Origin: CAKUFA01 sp963646285
GTDB lineage: Bacteria; Bacillota; Clostridia; Christensenellales; Aristaeellaceae
NCBI GenBank assembly: GCA_963646285.1
Contig: CAVIWF010000005.1
Location: forward strand, 5,998-69,997
Reading direction: 5' to 3'
Length of the DNA stretch: 64,000 nt
Shown here: one piece after another, positions 51,304 through 62,119 of the stretch
How the letters are laid out: each line of letters begins with the position of its first letter
Position numbering within the stretch: the first letter of the stretch is position 1
Program-made: the position numbers and the translations under genes
Notes under the pieces: generated by a model
The model's database searches: none
Told to the model about the DNA's origin: nothing
What the model saw: the letters and a program-made list of their open reading frames with translations, nothing else

Positions 51304-51397
51304 TCTAGTTTCCTTTCCGGACAACTCTTGTCCTAACGCTAGTCAATCAAGTACTCGCAGCAAAGAAAATGCTTGTGCCTCTCTTCCTGTCATCATT

Positions 51398-51427
51398 ATT
51401 ATACCATATGAACCTTATGTGAACCTT
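51398..51427 (-). promoter_or_regulatory. Promoter with two 11-base direct repeats for the small secreted protein gene
   Basis: -10 TATAAT (51403-51398) on the minus strand without a -35. AAGGTTCAYAT occurs twice in tandem (51427-51417 and 51416-51406), and more GTTC/TTCA cores lie just upstream. Confidence 0.6.
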
Positions 51428-51501
51428 AAGAACTTGTAAATGAATTGTAAATTCTAGCGAAGAATTCTAAACGCTCATCGTCCTTTCCATTTTTGTTATG
51501 C

Positions 51502-51530
51502 TTGCATCATGGGGCTTTCTTCTATATAAT
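51502..51530 (+). promoter_or_regulatory. Promoter for the MATE exporter gene
   Basis: TTGCAT (51502-51507), 17-base spacer, perfect TATAAT (51525-51530). Confidence 0.8.
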
Positions 51531-51576
51531 AGAAAAGACGTGATACAAAAAGAAGCAAACCACTTGGAGGCACACA

Positions 51577-52935
51577 ATGCGTTCAAAGCAAAATGACGCC
51601 GATATGACCCAAGGCGTTATCTGGAAGCATCTTGTTCGGTTTACCCTGCCCATGATTTTGGGCTTGCTGTTTCAGCAGCTGTATAACACAGTGGATACCC
51701 TGGTCGTAGGGCAGTTTGTCGGCACGGAAGCTTTGGCAGCAGTAGGCAGCACCACCAGCATTGTCAACATGCTGGTAGGGCTAAGTGCCGGGCTTTCCAC
51801 CGGCACCAGCGTGGTCATCAGCCAGCGCTATGGCGCCCATGATACCAAAGGGCTTCACGATGCGGTGCAGACCACCATTGCCGTAACGCTGATCTTGTGC
51901 GCCCTCTTCACTGCCATCGGCATTGCCATTGTTCGCCCCATGCTGAACATGATGTCCACCCCGGAAGAAGTATTCGGCGAAGCTGAAACCTACCTGACCA
52001 TTTATTTCAGCGGCATTGCCGGTTTGCTGATTTACAACATGGGGTCCGGCATTCTCCGTGCCGTAGGCGATTCCCGGCATCCCCTGTACTTTCTGGTGTT
52101 TTCCGCACTGATGAACACGGTGATGGACCTGCTGTTTGTGGTGGTATTCAAAATGGGCGTAGCAGGGGTGGCCTGGGCTACCATCATTGCCCAGTTCTGT
52201 TCAGCCATTTTGGTGCTGTATACCCTGTCCCAGGACGGTGCGCCCTATTGCATCAAGTGGAAGAGCTTGGGCATCCGCAAGGACATGCTGAAGGAAATTC
52301 TCCGCATTGGTCTTCCCTCCGGCGTGCAGCAGGGGCTGACCTCTTTCTCCAACGTATTCGTGCAATCCTACATCAATGCTTTCGGAGCGGCTTGCATGGC
52401 TGGTTACAGCAGTTACAACAAGTTGGACGCTTTCATTCTTATTCCTGCCCAGGCAATTTCCATGGCCTCCACCACTTTTGTCGGGCAGAACTGGGGTGCA
52501 AGCAAGCAGGACCGTGCCCGGAAAGGCATGTGGCAGGCGCTGGGCATGAGCCTTGTCTGCACCATTGTGCTGACCCTGGGCATGCTGCTGCTGGCTCGTC
52601 CCCTGCTCCGCTTCTTCAGCCCGGATGAAGACGTGATCCGCTACGGCGTGCGGTTCATCACCATTATGACGCCCTTCTACTTTGTCATCAGCTTCTACCA
52701 AATCTTTGCCGGAGCCCTGCGTGGTGTCGGCAGTGCAACAGCGCCCATGGTCATTATGCTGGGTTCCTTCGTGGTCTTCCGGCAAATCTACCTGTATGTT
52801 GCCCAGCAGGCGGGGCTTGGCTTTGTCGGCGTGGCGTTGGGCTATCCCATGGGGTGGATTGTCTGCTCCCTCGCCCTGTCCATTGCCTACAGCCGGAGCA
52901 AGCTTGCCAAGAAGCATTGTGTTCAGCAAGGCTGA
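51577..52935 (+). CDS. MATE-family efflux transporter
   Basis: A 452-residue protein with about 12 hydrophobic helices and the two-fold MatE repeat. The N-terminal half has FTLPMILGLLFQQLYNTVDTLVVG, the second half begins near LKEILRIGLPSGVQQGLTSF (both quoted in part), and SMASTTFVGQNWGA is a typical second-half motif. It exports cationic drugs, flavins or metabolites by Na+ or H+ antiport; the substrate cannot be told. It has its own promoter and a strong terminator. Confidence 0.93.
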   Translation: MRSKQNDADMTQGVIWKHLVRFTLPMILGLLFQQLYNTVDTLVVGQFVGTEALAAVGSTTSIVNMLVGLSAGLSTGTSVVISQRYGAHDTKGLHDAVQTTIAVTLILCALFTAIGIAIVRPMLNMMSTPEEVFGEAETYLTIYFSGIAGLLIYNMGSGILRAVGDSRHPLYFLVFSALMNTVMDLLFVVVFKMGVAGVAWATIIAQFCSAILVLYTLSQDGAPYCIKWKSLGIRKDMLKEILRIGLPSGVQQGLTSFSNVFVQSYINAFGAACMAGYSSYNKLDAFILIPAQAISMASTTFVGQNWGASKQDRARKGMWQALGMSLVCTIVLTLGMLLLARPLLRFFSPDEDVIRYGVRFITIMTPFYFVISFYQIFAGALRGVGSATAPMVIMLGSFVVFRQIYLYVAQQAGLGFVGVALGYPMGWIVCSLALSIAYSRSKLAKKHCVQQG

Positions 52936-52963
52936 ATGCAAAATTTTCAAAGAGAATAAATGC

Positions 52964-53001
52964 AAGGGTCGGAAGAACGATTGGCATCGCTTCCGACCCT
53001 T
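52964..53001. terminator. Bidirectional terminator between the MATE and CBS-domain genes
   Basis: AAGGGTCGGAAG (52964-52975) pairs perfectly with CTTCCGACCCTT (52990-53001), followed by TGTTT. Confidence 0.8.
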
Positions 53002-53004
53002 TGT

Positions 53005-54357
53005 TTATGCTTCTGTATCTGATGCATCTTCATCAGGTTCCGGCTTGATGATTTTGCTGACCAGTGCCGTTTCTACCCGATGCTCTTCCATCTTTTCTAC
53101 CTTAATGTGCAGACCGTCCACATCCACTTCCGGCTGACTGCCGTCCATGGGAATGGTGGTAAACTGGCTGAACACCAGCCCACCCAGTGTATCGTAATCC
53201 TCATTCTGGGGCAGCTCAATTTCCAGTGCTTCCGCCACATCCTCAAGGCCTGCTGTGCCGGTTATGCGCCAAAGGTTTTCGCCCAAGCGGGTAATATCCG
53301 CCATCACCTGAGGATCGAACTCATCGTAAATGTTGCCCACGATTTCTTCCAGCAGGTCTTCCATGGTGACAACACCGCTCATGCCGCCGTACTCATCCAC
53401 CACCACAGCCATGTGCACTTTCTTCTTCTGCATGTCACGGAAAAGCACATCTGCCTGTACCGTTTCCGGCACAAAGTAAGCAGGGCGGATAATTTCACGC
53501 AGCGGGCGGGGCGAAGGTTTCCGCTGCTCCAGCAAGTAGTTCCGTGTACTCAGCACACCGATGATGTCATCCATGTCCTCATCATACACAGGAAAGCGGC
53601 TCAAGCCGGACTCCACAATGGTTTTGATCACGTTCTCCGGGGTTTCCTCCACCCAGATGCTGGTCACATCCGTGCGGTGGGTCATCACATCTTCAGCGGA
53701 ATGATTGTTGAACTCAAATATGTTCTCAATCATTTCCTTCTCTGCCTCTTCAATGGTGCCGCTTTCGCCGCCCATATCCACCAGCATACGGATTTCTTCT
53801 TCCGTGACTTCCTCCGGCTTGGCATTGGGATCAATGCCGATCAAACGCAAAACGCCATTGGTGGTCTTATGAATCAGCCACACCAGGGGATGAAAAACCT
53901 TTTCCAGCACAGTAAGCACGCCGCAGGTGAGCCGTGCTGCCTTCTCCGGGTGCTGAAGGGCAATCTTCCGCGGCACATAGCCGCCCAGCACCAGGGTGAT
54001 GAATGCCAGCACCAAGGTCAGGATGACCACGCAAAGGGTCTGCAATGAGCTTGCTTCCATGGTCATGCCCCATTGGCTGAAGGTTTGCGCCAGTCTCGGG
54101 GCAAAGTGCAGCGCCGCAAAAGCACTGCTGAACAGGGCAACCAGGGTCAAGCACACCTGCACGGTGCCCAAATATTTCTCCGGCTCATCCGCCAGCTTCA
54201 GCAGGTTTGCGGCGGAATCGTCACCGTCTTCCACTTCGTGACGCAGCTTCCCATCATTCAGGGAGGTTACGGCCGCCTGCATGGCCGAAAGAAAGCCGCT
54301 GAGGAGAATGAAAAGAAGCTGCAGCAGTAGAGGACCGCCCAACGGGTCGGATGACAA
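53005..54357 (-). CDS. CNNM/HlyC-CorC family membrane protein with CBS pair
   Basis: A 450-residue protein. N-terminal DUF21/CNNM transmembrane domain (residues 1-190, four hydrophobic segments with LLFILLSGFLSAMQAAVTSL and VLGGYVPRKIALQHPEKAA), a CBS domain pair (DVMTHRTDVTSIWVEETPENV and KKKVHMAVVVDEYGGMSGV) and a C-terminal CorC_HlyC domain (ENLWRITGTAGLEDV). Such proteins are proposed Mg2+ exporters or regulators. The TTG at 54357 is the likely start (GGAG eight bases upstream); a GTG at 54366 overlaps the ribosome site. Its extended -10 promoter directly follows a terminator. Confidence 0.9.
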   Translation of the reverse strand: MSSDPLGGPLLLQLLFILLSGFLSAMQAAVTSLNDGKLRHEVEDGDDSAANLLKLADEPEKYLGTVQVCLTLVALFSSAFAALHFAPRLAQTFSQWGMTMEASSLQTLCVVILTLVLAFITLVLGGYVPRKIALQHPEKAARLTCGVLTVLEKVFHPLVWLIHKTTNGVLRLIGIDPNAKPEEVTEEEIRMLVDMGGESGTIEEAEKEMIENIFEFNNHSAEDVMTHRTDVTSIWVEETPENVIKTIVESGLSRFPVYDEDMDDIIGVLSTRNYLLEQRKPSPRPLREIIRPAYFVPETVQADVLFRDMQKKKVHMAVVVDEYGGMSGVVTMEDLLEEIVGNIYDEFDPQVMADITRLGENLWRITGTAGLEDVAEALEIELPQNEDYDTLGGLVFSQFTTIPMDGSQPEVDVDGLHIKVEKMEEHRVETALVSKIIKPEPDEDASDTEA

Positions 54358-54447
54358 AAAAATCACTCCTTACAAAATCGATGAAACGTTGCAGTGCACA
54401 GTCATTCATGCATCTGCAGAGAGGCGTTCTTATGCTTCTCCATAGTA

Positions 54448-54475
54448 AGTATAGCATAATTATTGCCAAAAACAA
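54448..54475 (-). promoter_or_regulatory. Promoter for the CNNM/CBS-domain gene
   Basis: TTGTTT (54475-54470), 16-base spacer, extended -10 TGCTATACT (hexamer 54453-54448). Confidence 0.65.
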
Positions 54476-54507
54476 GGGGCAGGATGCAATTGCCTGCACC
54501 CTGCCCC
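54470..54507 (-). terminator. Terminator after the large secreted protein gene
   Basis: GGGGCAGG arms (54476-54483 and 54500-54507) extended by inner TGCA pairing, followed by TTGTTTTT on the minus strand. The T run doubles as the -35 region of the next promoter. Confidence 0.8.
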
Positions 54508-54527
54508 GAGAAAAGCGTTCTATTCGA

Positions 54528-56021
54528 TTAGTTGTTGCCGCTCGTCAGCGCCTGCAAAATGCTGGTGGGCAGGTTTTGCAGAATCAGCAGAAGGTTGGTC
54601 TGGGCAGAGGTCATTGCCTCTTCAAAATAGGCAGACAGTTCTTCCTCCGTCATTTGTCCGGGATGCACAGCATTCTGGGCATCAATGGCATCAGCTGCCT
54701 TGTCGGTTGCCTCGTCCACCGTAATGGTCACCATGGGAGCCTTGCTGTCGTTCAGGTAGAAGGCAATGGTCTTGGCGCCCACTGCATCCTTGCCATCAAA
54801 GGAAGCGGTTTCCTGCACGTTTACGCTCAGGCTGGTACGGTTCACATCCGTGCCGTCGCCGGAGAAGGCAAACCTGTACGTCACATCAGAGGAAGCCTGG
54901 GTGTCCCCGTTTTCCTTGGTGCCCTCTGCAGTGAAGCTCATCATTTCCAGCACCGTGCCGTCTGCCTTTACATAAGACAAGGCTGCACCGTAGGAGACTT
55001 TCTTTTCCGCACCAGCCAAGTAATCCACAGACAGCACAGCGTCGGAATCATCGCTGGTCATGGTCGCCGTCAGGGAGTGCCCCGTGCCGTCAGCCGTACC
55101 CAAACGATTGTAAACAATGGCCATGGGCAGCACCGTTTCCTCTGCATCCGCCTTGGGGGTCAGTGTGCAGGAGGCGTGCACGGTTTCATTGTTGGCGTTG
55201 GTCATTGCAACCAGAACAATATCCTCATAGTTGGACATTGCTTTTTCCGCCGCATCCGGCAGGCCTTCGAAGAACTCATCCTCGGTGACTTTCTGACCGT
55301 TCAGGGTGTAGGTCACATTGGCCTGACGGAGCACAGCCATCAGCCCTTCGTTGCTGTGGTAGGAGTCTGCAAACACCTTCACCACATCTTTCACATCTTC
55401 AGCAGTGATGGTCATGGTCATTTTGGTGGTTGCAGGTTCATGATCCTTGGTCTGTTCTGTCACTTCTTCGGTAACCATGCGGGCACTCATCCGCTCCATG
55501 ACCGTCGTGAAACCTTCCAGATCAAAGGTGAAGCTGCTGAAGGCATCGTGCACCGTATTGGTGATATTCGTCCAACTGTTGGTGGCCAAGTTTTCCACTA
55601 TGCCGGTTACATCCACGCCGGCTGCATCCCCCAGCATGGTCATCAGCCGCTTGGAAAAGTCCACGGCTTCATCAGCGGTGAAGGCAACAGGCTTATCCAG
55701 CAAAGAGGTGGACAGGTAAAGCGTATCATCCTTCACCTGGGTATCGAAGGTCAACACCTTCACACTGTTCAGGCTGACAGACAGGCCGCTTACATCCCCA
55801 TCTGCGCCCACCTTGGTGCTGAAGGTCAGTGCATTCAGCAGATCCTTCGCCATGGCAGCAGTCGTGCCGTCCAAAGGCAGATCACCGGGGGTAAAGGAAA
55901 CGTCTGTATACAGGGTGCGTCCTTCCGGCATGGCCATAATCTCCGCCGGAGTAGCAGCCAAGCTCACAACCGGCAAAATCAGCATCAGGAGCGCCAGGAG
56001 CATGGAGAGCAATTTGCGCAT
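54528..56021 (-). CDS. Large secreted protein of unknown function
   Basis: A 497-residue protein with a signal peptide (MLLALLMLILPVVSLA). The mature chain has long beta-type stretches (VSFTPGDLPLDG, LSVSLNSVKVLTFDTQVKDD, ATMTSDDSDAVLSVDYLAG, RTSLSVNVQETASFDGKD) and helices rich in Ala and Asp. The design recalls LolA/RseB-like folds seen in many exported Clostridial proteins, but no family can be named. The start at 56021 follows GGAGG. It has a perfect-consensus promoter and a terminator, so it is probably abundant. Confidence 0.65.
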   Translation of the reverse strand: MRKLLSMLLALLMLILPVVSLAATPAEIMAMPEGRTLYTDVSFTPGDLPLDGTTAAMAKDLLNALTFSTKVGADGDVSGLSVSLNSVKVLTFDTQVKDDTLYLSTSLLDKPVAFTADEAVDFSKRLMTMLGDAAGVDVTGIVENLATNSWTNITNTVHDAFSSFTFDLEGFTTVMERMSARMVTEEVTEQTKDHEPATTKMTMTITAEDVKDVVKVFADSYHSNEGLMAVLRQANVTYTLNGQKVTEDEFFEGLPDAAEKAMSNYEDIVLVAMTNANNETVHASCTLTPKADAEETVLPMAIVYNRLGTADGTGHSLTATMTSDDSDAVLSVDYLAGAEKKVSYGAALSYVKADGTVLEMMSFTAEGTKENGDTQASSDVTYRFAFSGDGTDVNRTSLSVNVQETASFDGKDAVGAKTIAFYLNDSKAPMVTITVDEATDKAADAIDAQNAVHPGQMTEEELSAYFEEAMTSAQTNLLLILQNLPTSILQALTSGNN

Positions 56022-56060
56022 TGAATCATTCCTCCGTCTTTTTTCTTGGTACCTGCCTCG

Positions 56061-56089
56061 ATTATAAAAGAGGGAAAAATGTCTGTCAA
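56061..56089 (-). promoter_or_regulatory. Perfect consensus sigma-A promoter for the large secreted protein gene
   Basis: TTGACA (56089-56084), 17-base spacer and TATAAT (56066-56061) on the minus strand. Confidence 0.88.
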
Positions 56090-56141
56090 CAAGGGAGTTG
56101 TAACAAATCAGCACCCTGCGCCTGAGCAAAGACTGTGCCCC

Positions 56142-56170
56142 TTGCATTTCCATCTTTGACCTGCTATAAT
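56142..56170 (+). promoter_or_regulatory. Promoter of the ctsR-mcsA-mcsB-clpC operon
   Basis: TTGCAT (56142-56147), 17-base spacer and TATAAT (56165-56170). Confidence 0.82.
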
Positions 56171-56176
56171 GATATT

Positions 56177-56193
56177 GGTCAAAGATAGTCAGT
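56177..56193 (+). promoter_or_regulatory. CtsR operator at the transcript start
   Basis: GGTCAAA-GAT-AGTCAGT matches the CtsR heptad direct repeat (A/GGTCAAA, three bases, A/GGTCAAA), with two mismatches in the second half. An inverted TTTGACC lies at 56155-56161 inside the promoter spacer. The position suits repression by CtsR. Confidence 0.8.
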
Positions 56194-56219
56194 CTTGACC
56201 GAAAGCAGAGGAATTGACC

Positions 56220-56702
56220 ATGCGATTAAGCGATACCATTGAAGACTTTATCAAGATGCTCCTTGCCCAGGACGAACCTGAGGTGGAGCTCAAGCGCAAC
56301 GAGCTGGCGGAATACTTCGGCTGCGCCCCCAGCCAGATCAACTATGTGCTTGCCACCCGTTTCACCCCGGATCACGGCTATGTAATTGAAAGCAGACGTG
56401 GGGGCGGCGGTTATATCCGCATTGTGCGTGTGGTACAGCAGCCCGGTCAGCAGCTGATGTACCTGATTCATGAGCGCATCGGAGACAGCATTACAGAAGG
56501 GGAAGCGACCCACATCATTACCCATCTGGTAGAGCAGAAAATGCTGACACCCAGTGAAGGGGAGCTTGCCCGTGCCGCTGTTTCCGCCCAAGCTCTGGCC
56601 GTTCCCCTGCCGGAGTCCATGAAGGATACCCTGCGGGCAAAGTCGCTGAAGACTATGCTGACCTCTGTTGCCCGGCGCAATACCCCCACCCTTGAAGCCT
56701 AA
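56220..56702 (+). CDS. ctsR: Transcriptional repressor of class III stress genes CtsR
   Basis: A 160-residue winged-helix repressor. The N-terminal DNA-binding part has LAEYFGCAPSQINYVLATRFTPDHGY and the glycine-rich wing ESRRGGGGYIRI, which holds the heat-sensing glycine loop. The C-terminal part is helical. ATG at 56220 follows AGAGGA by seven bases. It represses its own operon through the box at 56177-56193 and is inactivated on heat or protein stress and removed with McsB and ClpC. Confidence 0.96.
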   Translation: MRLSDTIEDFIKMLLAQDEPEVELKRNELAEYFGCAPSQINYVLATRFTPDHGYVIESRRGGGGYIRIVRVVQQPGQQLMYLIHERIGDSITEGEATHIITHLVEQKMLTPSEGELARAAVSAQALAVPLPESMKDTLRAKSLKTMLTSVARRNTPTLEA

Positions 56703-56724
56703 CCTGAAAGGATGATGAACCTTT

Positions 56725-57231
56725 ATGTTATGTGAAGAATGCAAGGTTAACGAAGCAACCTTTACCATTTCCGTGGTGGTGGCAGGTGAAGTTACCACCC
56801 GTCACCTGTGCGGCGAATGCATGGCAAAGATGAACGCTGATTTGCAGAGCGGCAATATTAAGAGCCTCCTCTCCTCGATTCTCTCCGCCATTACCGGATC
56901 GGAAACGCCGGAGGAGCCTCGTGTGGAAATTGTATGTCCCCGTTGCCATACAACCCTGAGCCAGTTTACCAAGTCCGGTCATTTGGGCTGCCCCCACTGC
57001 TATGAAGCCTTCCGGGAGCAGCTTCAGCCCATGCTGCTGCAAATTCACGGGCGGGTGCAGCATGCCGGTCGTGAACCCCTGAACACCTGCGAGGCGCAGC
57101 GTCAGCGCACACGGCAGGAAGAACTGACCCGGCAAATGGAACAGGCCGTTGCTCAGGAGGATTTTGAGACAGCTGCTCGGCTGCGGGATCAACTCCGTGA
57201 AATGGCTGCCAAGGAGGCGCAGGCTCAATGA
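56725..57231 (+). CDS. mcsA: McsA, activator of the arginine kinase McsB
   Basis: A 168-residue protein with two zinc sites (CEECKVNEA with CGECMAK, and CPRCHTT with CPHCYEAF) and a C-terminal UVR motif (VAQEDFETAARLRDQLREM). It binds and activates McsB. It overlaps the mcsB start by four bases (ATGA), typical of coupled translation in this operon. Confidence 0.95.
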   Translation: MLCEECKVNEATFTISVVVAGEVTTRHLCGECMAKMNADLQSGNIKSLLSSILSAITGSETPEEPRVEIVCPRCHTTLSQFTKSGHLGCPHCYEAFREQLQPMLLQIHGRVQHAGREPLNTCEAQRQRTRQEELTRQMEQAVAQEDFETAARLRDQLREMAAKEAQAQ

Positions 57232-58226
57232 GCAATCACGCAACCATTCTTTCCTCCCGGGTTCGCCTGGCGAGGAACTACGAAGATCTGCCCTTTGATG
57301 TGGCAGAGCATCCCGACCTGGCTGCCGCCTGCATTTCCCGCACCACCAACGCCATGAAGCTTTCCGGCGCTGATCGGGGCTTTGAGCTGCTCCGCCTCAG
57401 CGATATGAGTGCCAATCAGCGGCAGGCACTGTGCGAAAGTCACTTAATCAGCAAAGATTTGCTCCTGCGCCCGGATACGGCTGCCGTGCTGCTGAACACG
57501 GAAGAAAGCCTCTCCGTGATGATGAATGAAGAGGATCACCTGCGGATACAGGCCATTGTTCCCGGGGATGACCTGCAAACAGCTGCCGGACGTTGCTTCC
57601 GAGTAGAAGATGCATTGAGCCGTCAGGTCAACTTTGCTTTCGATCATCAGTTGGGCTATTTGACTGCCTGCCCCACCAACACTGGCACCGGCATGCGTGC
57701 TTCCCTGCTGATTCACCTGCCCATGCTGACCATCGGCAAGCAAATGGGCAACGTGGGTCAAATCGTCGCCAAGGTAGGGCTAACCATTCGAGGGGTCTAC
57801 GGCGAAGGTGCCGAGGCCTTGGGCTGCCTGTATCAGGTATCCAATCAGGTCACCCTTGGGCGAACCGAACAGGAACTGGTCAGTGCCGTTACCGCCGTGG
57901 GGCATCAATTGACGGACATGGAGCTTTCCCTCCGGGAAAAGTCCCTTGCTTCCCATCGTTTGGTGCTGGAAGACCCCATTTGGCGTGCCTGGGGCATCAT
58001 GTGCAATGCCAGAATCATGGAACTCCCCGAGTTTTTCAAGCACTGGAGTGCCGTCCGCCTTGGCGCTGCCATCGGCATGCTCCACGTGAAAACAGATACG
58101 CTGGATCAGATGCTGGAACAGGTGCAGGATGCCCACTTGCAGGGCTTTGCAGAATCCCGCCTTACGGGCAGGGATTTGGCTGCCGCCCGTGCAAGCAGAA
58201 TCCGCAGTATGCTGACAGCGGAATAA
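57228..58226 (+). CDS. mcsB: Protein arginine kinase McsB
   Basis: A 332-residue ATP:guanido phosphotransferase fold kinase that tags proteins with phosphoarginine for ClpCP. Motifs: ILSSRVRLARNYEDLPF at the N-terminus, NEEDHLRIQAIVPG (about residue 105) and TGMRASLLIHLPML (about 150). The conserved phosphoarginine-sensing motif RDxxRA near the C-terminus reads RDLAAA (residues 315-320), with the second Arg absent at the expected place. It is slightly shorter than the usual 350-365 residues. Confidence 0.95.
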   Translation: MSNHATILSSRVRLARNYEDLPFDVAEHPDLAAACISRTTNAMKLSGADRGFELLRLSDMSANQRQALCESHLISKDLLLRPDTAAVLLNTEESLSVMMNEEDHLRIQAIVPGDDLQTAAGRCFRVEDALSRQVNFAFDHQLGYLTACPTNTGTGMRASLLIHLPMLTIGKQMGNVGQIVAKVGLTIRGVYGEGAEALGCLYQVSNQVTLGRTEQELVSAVTAVGHQLTDMELSLREKSLASHRLVLEDPIWRAWGIMCNARIMELPEFFKHWSAVRLGAAIGMLHVKTDTLDQMLEQVQDAHLQGFAESRLTGRDLAAARASRIRSMLTAE

Positions 58227-58270
58227 AAAGCAACAAGACTGCGCTTCCACAAGCGCATCAGGAGGACCTT

Positions 58271-60720
<2,450 letters not shown>

Positions 60721-60721
<1 letters not shown>

Positions 60722-60764
60722 AAACACTGGGTGTGGGAGGTTTCTCTCACGCCCGGTGTTTTTT
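60721..60764 (+). terminator. Terminator of the ctsR-clpC operon
   Basis: A 15-base-pair stem starting CACTGGG and ending CCCGGTG with a GTTT loop, followed by TTTTTT. Confidence 0.85.
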
Positions 60765-60793
60765 GTTCCATTTGCTGTTATCGTTACTCGTCG

Positions 60794-60822
60794 TTGACAT
60801 TTGTCATGCTTAACTGTATACT
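60794..60822 (+). promoter_or_regulatory. Promoter of the membrane methyltransferase gene with a TGACA-TGTCA inverted repeat
   Basis: Perfect TTGACA (60794-60799), 17-base spacer, TATACT (60817-60822). TGACA and TGTCA arms with a two-base gap overlap the -35 and may bind a regulator. Confidence 0.8.
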
Positions 60823-60867
60823 GACCATGCTGTTCGCAGTATTTTGATAGGTTACAGGAGTGCAAGT

Positions 60868-61671
60868 ATGATGGAATCATCCAATGAATACCGTCCCCGT
60901 TATGGCAACTGGGTTTCTTCCAAGGTTGTTATGCTTCTTTTTGTGTGCTTTCTGCTGCTGCTCTTTGGTGCTGAATGGACAGCGTCTGTCTGCCGCTGGC
61001 TCAGCGTGGTGATGATGATTGCTGCTTTTCTGATGCTGCTCATCACCATGCTGTTTCTGCGTGCCAGAACTGCCCTCAGCTACGAAGGCGGCGGCATTCA
61101 GCGCAGCGTGCTGGAAGGCCTGCTGGATCAGGCAAAGGCAGCCGGATGGGACGGTAAGGGCAAAATGCTGGACATTGGCTGCGGCAGCGGTGCTTTGTGC
61201 GTCATGGCTGCCAAACGTGAGCCGAAAGTGATGGTCACCGGCATTGATCAATGGAAGAGCCACTGGGAATACAGTAAATCCCAGTGCGAAGCCAATGCCC
61301 AGGCGGAAGGCGTGGCCAACCGTGTTTTCTTCCGGCAGGAGGACGCCGCCCATCTTCCATTTGTTGATGGCATGTTTGACCTGGTGGTCAGCAATCTCGT
61401 TTTCCACCAAGTACGTACGCAGAAGGATAAGCAGGCGCTGATGCAGGAAGCACTGCGCACGGTCAAGCCCGGCGGCATTTTCGTGATTCAGGATACGTTC
61501 TACAACCAGCATCTCTACGGCGATGCAGAAGCTTTCATGCAGGCGTTGGAACCCTTCGTATCGGAAATTCACCTTGTGGATAACCGAAAGATGGAGGGCG
61601 TGCCCAAGTACCTGCACCTTCCCTGCTTCCTTGGGCAAATGGGCATGATTTGGGGACGGGTGAAAGCGTAA
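60868..61671 (+). CDS. Membrane-anchored class I SAM-dependent methyltransferase
   Basis: A 267-residue protein. Two N-terminal membrane helices (VVMLLFVCFLLLLFG and VVMMIAAFLMLLITMLF) are followed by a methyltransferase domain: SAM motif I MLDIGCGSGALCVMAAK (about residue 105), motif II-like TGIDQW, motif IV FDLVVSNLVFHQV and VKPGGIFVIQDTF after it. The substrate is unknown; membrane anchoring suggests a lipid, quinone or envelope target. ATG at 60868 follows AGGAG by seven bases. It has its own promoter and terminator. Confidence 0.85.
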   Translation: MMESSNEYRPRYGNWVSSKVVMLLFVCFLLLLFGAEWTASVCRWLSVVMMIAAFLMLLITMLFLRARTALSYEGGGIQRSVLEGLLDQAKAAGWDGKGKMLDIGCGSGALCVMAAKREPKVMVTGIDQWKSHWEYSKSQCEANAQAEGVANRVFFRQEDAAHLPFVDGMFDLVVSNLVFHQVRTQKDKQALMQEALRTVKPGGIFVIQDTFYNQHLYGDAEAFMQALEPFVSEIHLVDNRKMEGVPKYLHLPCFLGQMGMIWGRVKA

Positions 61672-61728
61672 GAAGGTTTGGGGCACCGGACGTTATTATG
61701 GAAAGGGAGGCAGTGCCTTCCGAAAGAA

Positions 61729-61774
61729 GCAGCCACAGCTCGAAGAAAAAGCCTTCATGCTGTGGCTGCCTTTT
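61729..61774 (+). terminator. Terminator after the methyltransferase gene
   Basis: GCAGCCACAGC (61729-61739) pairs perfectly with GCTGTGGCTGC (61759-61769), then CTTTT. Confidence 0.8.
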
Positions 61775-62119
61775 CGCATCATTTGGAAGAAGCAAGTTTC
61801 CTTGCGAGCCAGTTTTGTACTAATTCCGGCAACGCTGCGTATCATCTCACGCTATGATACAATACCCGTATAAAACTTGGTTCTTCACGTTTTCTTAGGG
61901 AATGATAGTCCTGAAGTATTTCATGACTTCGTCATGATGGGTACGGCAGTGAAGGAACTATCGATGCAGCAGCAGAAGTAGAATTCCTTGTCTGCCCAGG
62001 TCTCGTTATTGTTTCTCAGCAATCATCCATGCTTTAGCAAAGGACCGCCTCTCCATGCCTAATAGGTTTTTACTCATTCCTTTTCCCTAACCTTCCGTGA
62101 AGAACCTCCTTCTTTGAAG
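61775..62119. other. 345-base gap without a convincing gene
   Basis: Only short frames are present. On the minus strand a 23-codon frame (MSKNLLGMERRSF...) with AAAAGGA before it, and a 33-codon frame ending MTKS, look protein-like but are too short to call; they may be remnants. A seven-base inverted repeat GTATCAT/ATGATAC lies at 61839-61860. Base composition is AT-richer than the flanks. Confidence 0.4.

Noticed and set aside
54351..56024. 557-codon plus-strand open frame over the secreted protein gene
   Set aside because: The minus strand has a signal peptide, ribosome site, consensus promoter and terminator in the right order; the plus frame has none.
57593..58270. Upstream extension of the ClpC frame through mcsB
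   Set aside because: It is out of frame with McsB, a complete kinase. ClpC starts at 58271 with its own AGGAGG.
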